Assembly (NCBI RefSeq): GCF_003730135.1
Contig: NZ_RJVO01000001.1
Location: 186,001 to 250,000, forward strand
From: Stagnimonas aquatica
Lineage (GTDB): Bacteria > Pseudomonadota > Gammaproteobacteria > Nevskiales > Nevskiaceae
Direction of reading: 5' to 3'
Length of the DNA: 64,000 nt
The notes beneath the pieces were generated by a model. It saw only the letters and a list, made by a program, of their open reading frames with translations, made no database searches and was not told the origin of the DNA. A program made the translations under genes and the position numbers. How positions within the stretch are numbered: position 1 is the stretch's first letter; each line of letters starts with the position of its first letter. Shown in pieces: positions 62,046-64,000 of the stretch.

Positions 62046-62480
62046 TCAGACCGTCTTCACCGTCACGCTGACCTCGACATTGCCCTTGATCGCCTTCGAG
62101 TAGGGGCAGAACTGGTGCCCCAGCGCGACGATCTTTTCGGCGTCCGCCTGCGACAGGCCGCCGACCAGCGCGGTCAGCGCCACCTGCAGGCCAACGCCGG
62201 TTTCGGTGGTGCCGATGGACACCGCCGACTCGATCACCAGCGAACTGGGCTTGATCCCGTTCTTGGTGGCCATGAAGTCCACGGCGCCGCCAAAGCAGGC
62301 CGCGTAGCCGGCGGCGAACAGGTCTTCCGGCGTGGTCGCCCCCGGCTTGCCGGGCCCGCCCATCGCCTTGGGCACCGAGAGATTGACGTCGACCAGACCG
62401 TCACCGCTGAGGGTGGTGCCGTTGCGGCCGCCTTCGGCGCGGGCGGTGGCGGTGTAGAGAACATTCACTTTTTCAGACAT
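62046..62480 (-). CDS. ohr: Organic hydroperoxide resistance protein Ohr
   Basis: A 144-residue thiol peroxidase of the Ohr/OsmC family that reduces organic hydroperoxides. The peroxidatic Cys is in TTPEDLFAAGYAACFGGA near residue 61 and the resolving Cys in GHQFCPYSKA near 125; the catalytic Arg (EGGRNG) and Glu (PEDLF) are also present. AGGAG precedes the ATG. It follows katG by 57 bases on the same strand, so the two may be co-induced by peroxide. No ohrR repressor is in the window. Confidence 0.95.
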   Translation of the reverse strand: MSEKVNVLYTATARAEGGRNGTTLSGDGLVDVNLSVPKAMGGPGKPGATTPEDLFAAGYAACFGGAVDFMATKNGIKPSSLVIESAVSIGTTETGVGLQVALTALVGGLSQADAEKIVALGHQFCPYSKAIKGNVEVSVTVKTV

Positions 62481-62537
62481 GGAAAAACTCCTGGCTTCTT
62501 GATTGATTGAAAAACTTGAGAGGAAGCGGCCCGCCGG

Positions 62538-64000
<1,463 letters not shown>

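Overview
This window is chromosomal DNA from a high-GC gammaproteobacterium. Conserved gene order points to the Xanthomonadales (Lysobacteraceae/Rhodanobacteraceae type): pilMNOPQ followed by aroK-aroB, the LysM/dprA/smg/topA/tsaC/hemF block next to def-fmt-rsmB, and glnA/DUF4124/ntrB/ntrC. This placement is inferred from synteny and protein resemblance only. I see no rRNA, tRNA, CRISPR array, prophage or intact insertion sequence. Most genes are packed on the minus strand, many with 4-base start/stop overlaps.

Layout. 1-2.6 kb: the end of an outer-membrane-like protein, a TPR-sulfotransferase and two small membrane proteins. 2.6-8.7 kb: glutamate synthase gltD/gltB with a clear sigma-70 promoter. 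8.7-11.5 kb: dGTPase-like protein, aroB, aroK. 11.5-19.6 kb: the type IV pilus alignment/secretin operon pilMNOPQ, with a 937-residue Ig-like lipoprotein gene inserted before aroK. 19.6-26.9 kb: a lipid-modification cluster (DUF1475, cfa, DUF1365, FAD oxidoreductase, DUF1499) directly downstream of oxyR, then an ACT protein, hemF and tsaC. 26.9-37.6 kb: topA, smg, dprA and a TsaP-like LysM lipoprotein, divergent from def-fmt-rsmB. A 736-residue Ser/Gly-repeat lipoprotein interrupts fmt-rsmB. 37.6-46.9 kb: corA, mdh, a YbbA/YbbP-type ABC system split by an OpgC-like gene, tesA, a peptidoglycan-binding protein, a 273-bp inverted-repeat element and a TSUP permease. 46.9-53.9 kb: slt, cca, small lipoprotein, uppP, pteridine reductase, NRDE protein, EcsC protein. 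53.9-60.1 kb: nitrogen regulation (ntrC, ntrB, DUF4124, PAP2, glnA, psiF), with a sigma-54 promoter at glnA and an NtrC-type palindrome upstream of ntrB. 60.2-64 kb: glyQ, a tandem array of its own 3' end, a DUF454 protein, ohr and the C-terminal part of katG.

Functional links. GlnA and GltBD form the ammonium assimilation cycle, and NtrBC with the sigma-54 promoter would control glnA. PilMNOPQ and the LysM (TsaP-like) lipoprotein belong to the same pilus machine although about 12 kb apart. OxyR, KatG and Ohr form a peroxide-defence set, and OxyR lies upstream of the cyclopropane/FAD lipid-modifying genes.

Most unusual points: (1) glyQ is not followed by glyS but by three copies of a 137-140 bp unit, each carrying a small ATGA-coupled reading frame that ends in the GlyQ C-terminus; (2) a 273-bp element with perfect 25-bp terminal inverted repeats supplies the stop codon of the TSUP gene; (3) two large lipoprotein genes interrupt otherwise conserved operons; (4) five 7-bp repeats lie against the oxyR start codon; (5) the CCA-adding enzyme has Glu where the E. 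coli enzyme has catalytic Asp21.
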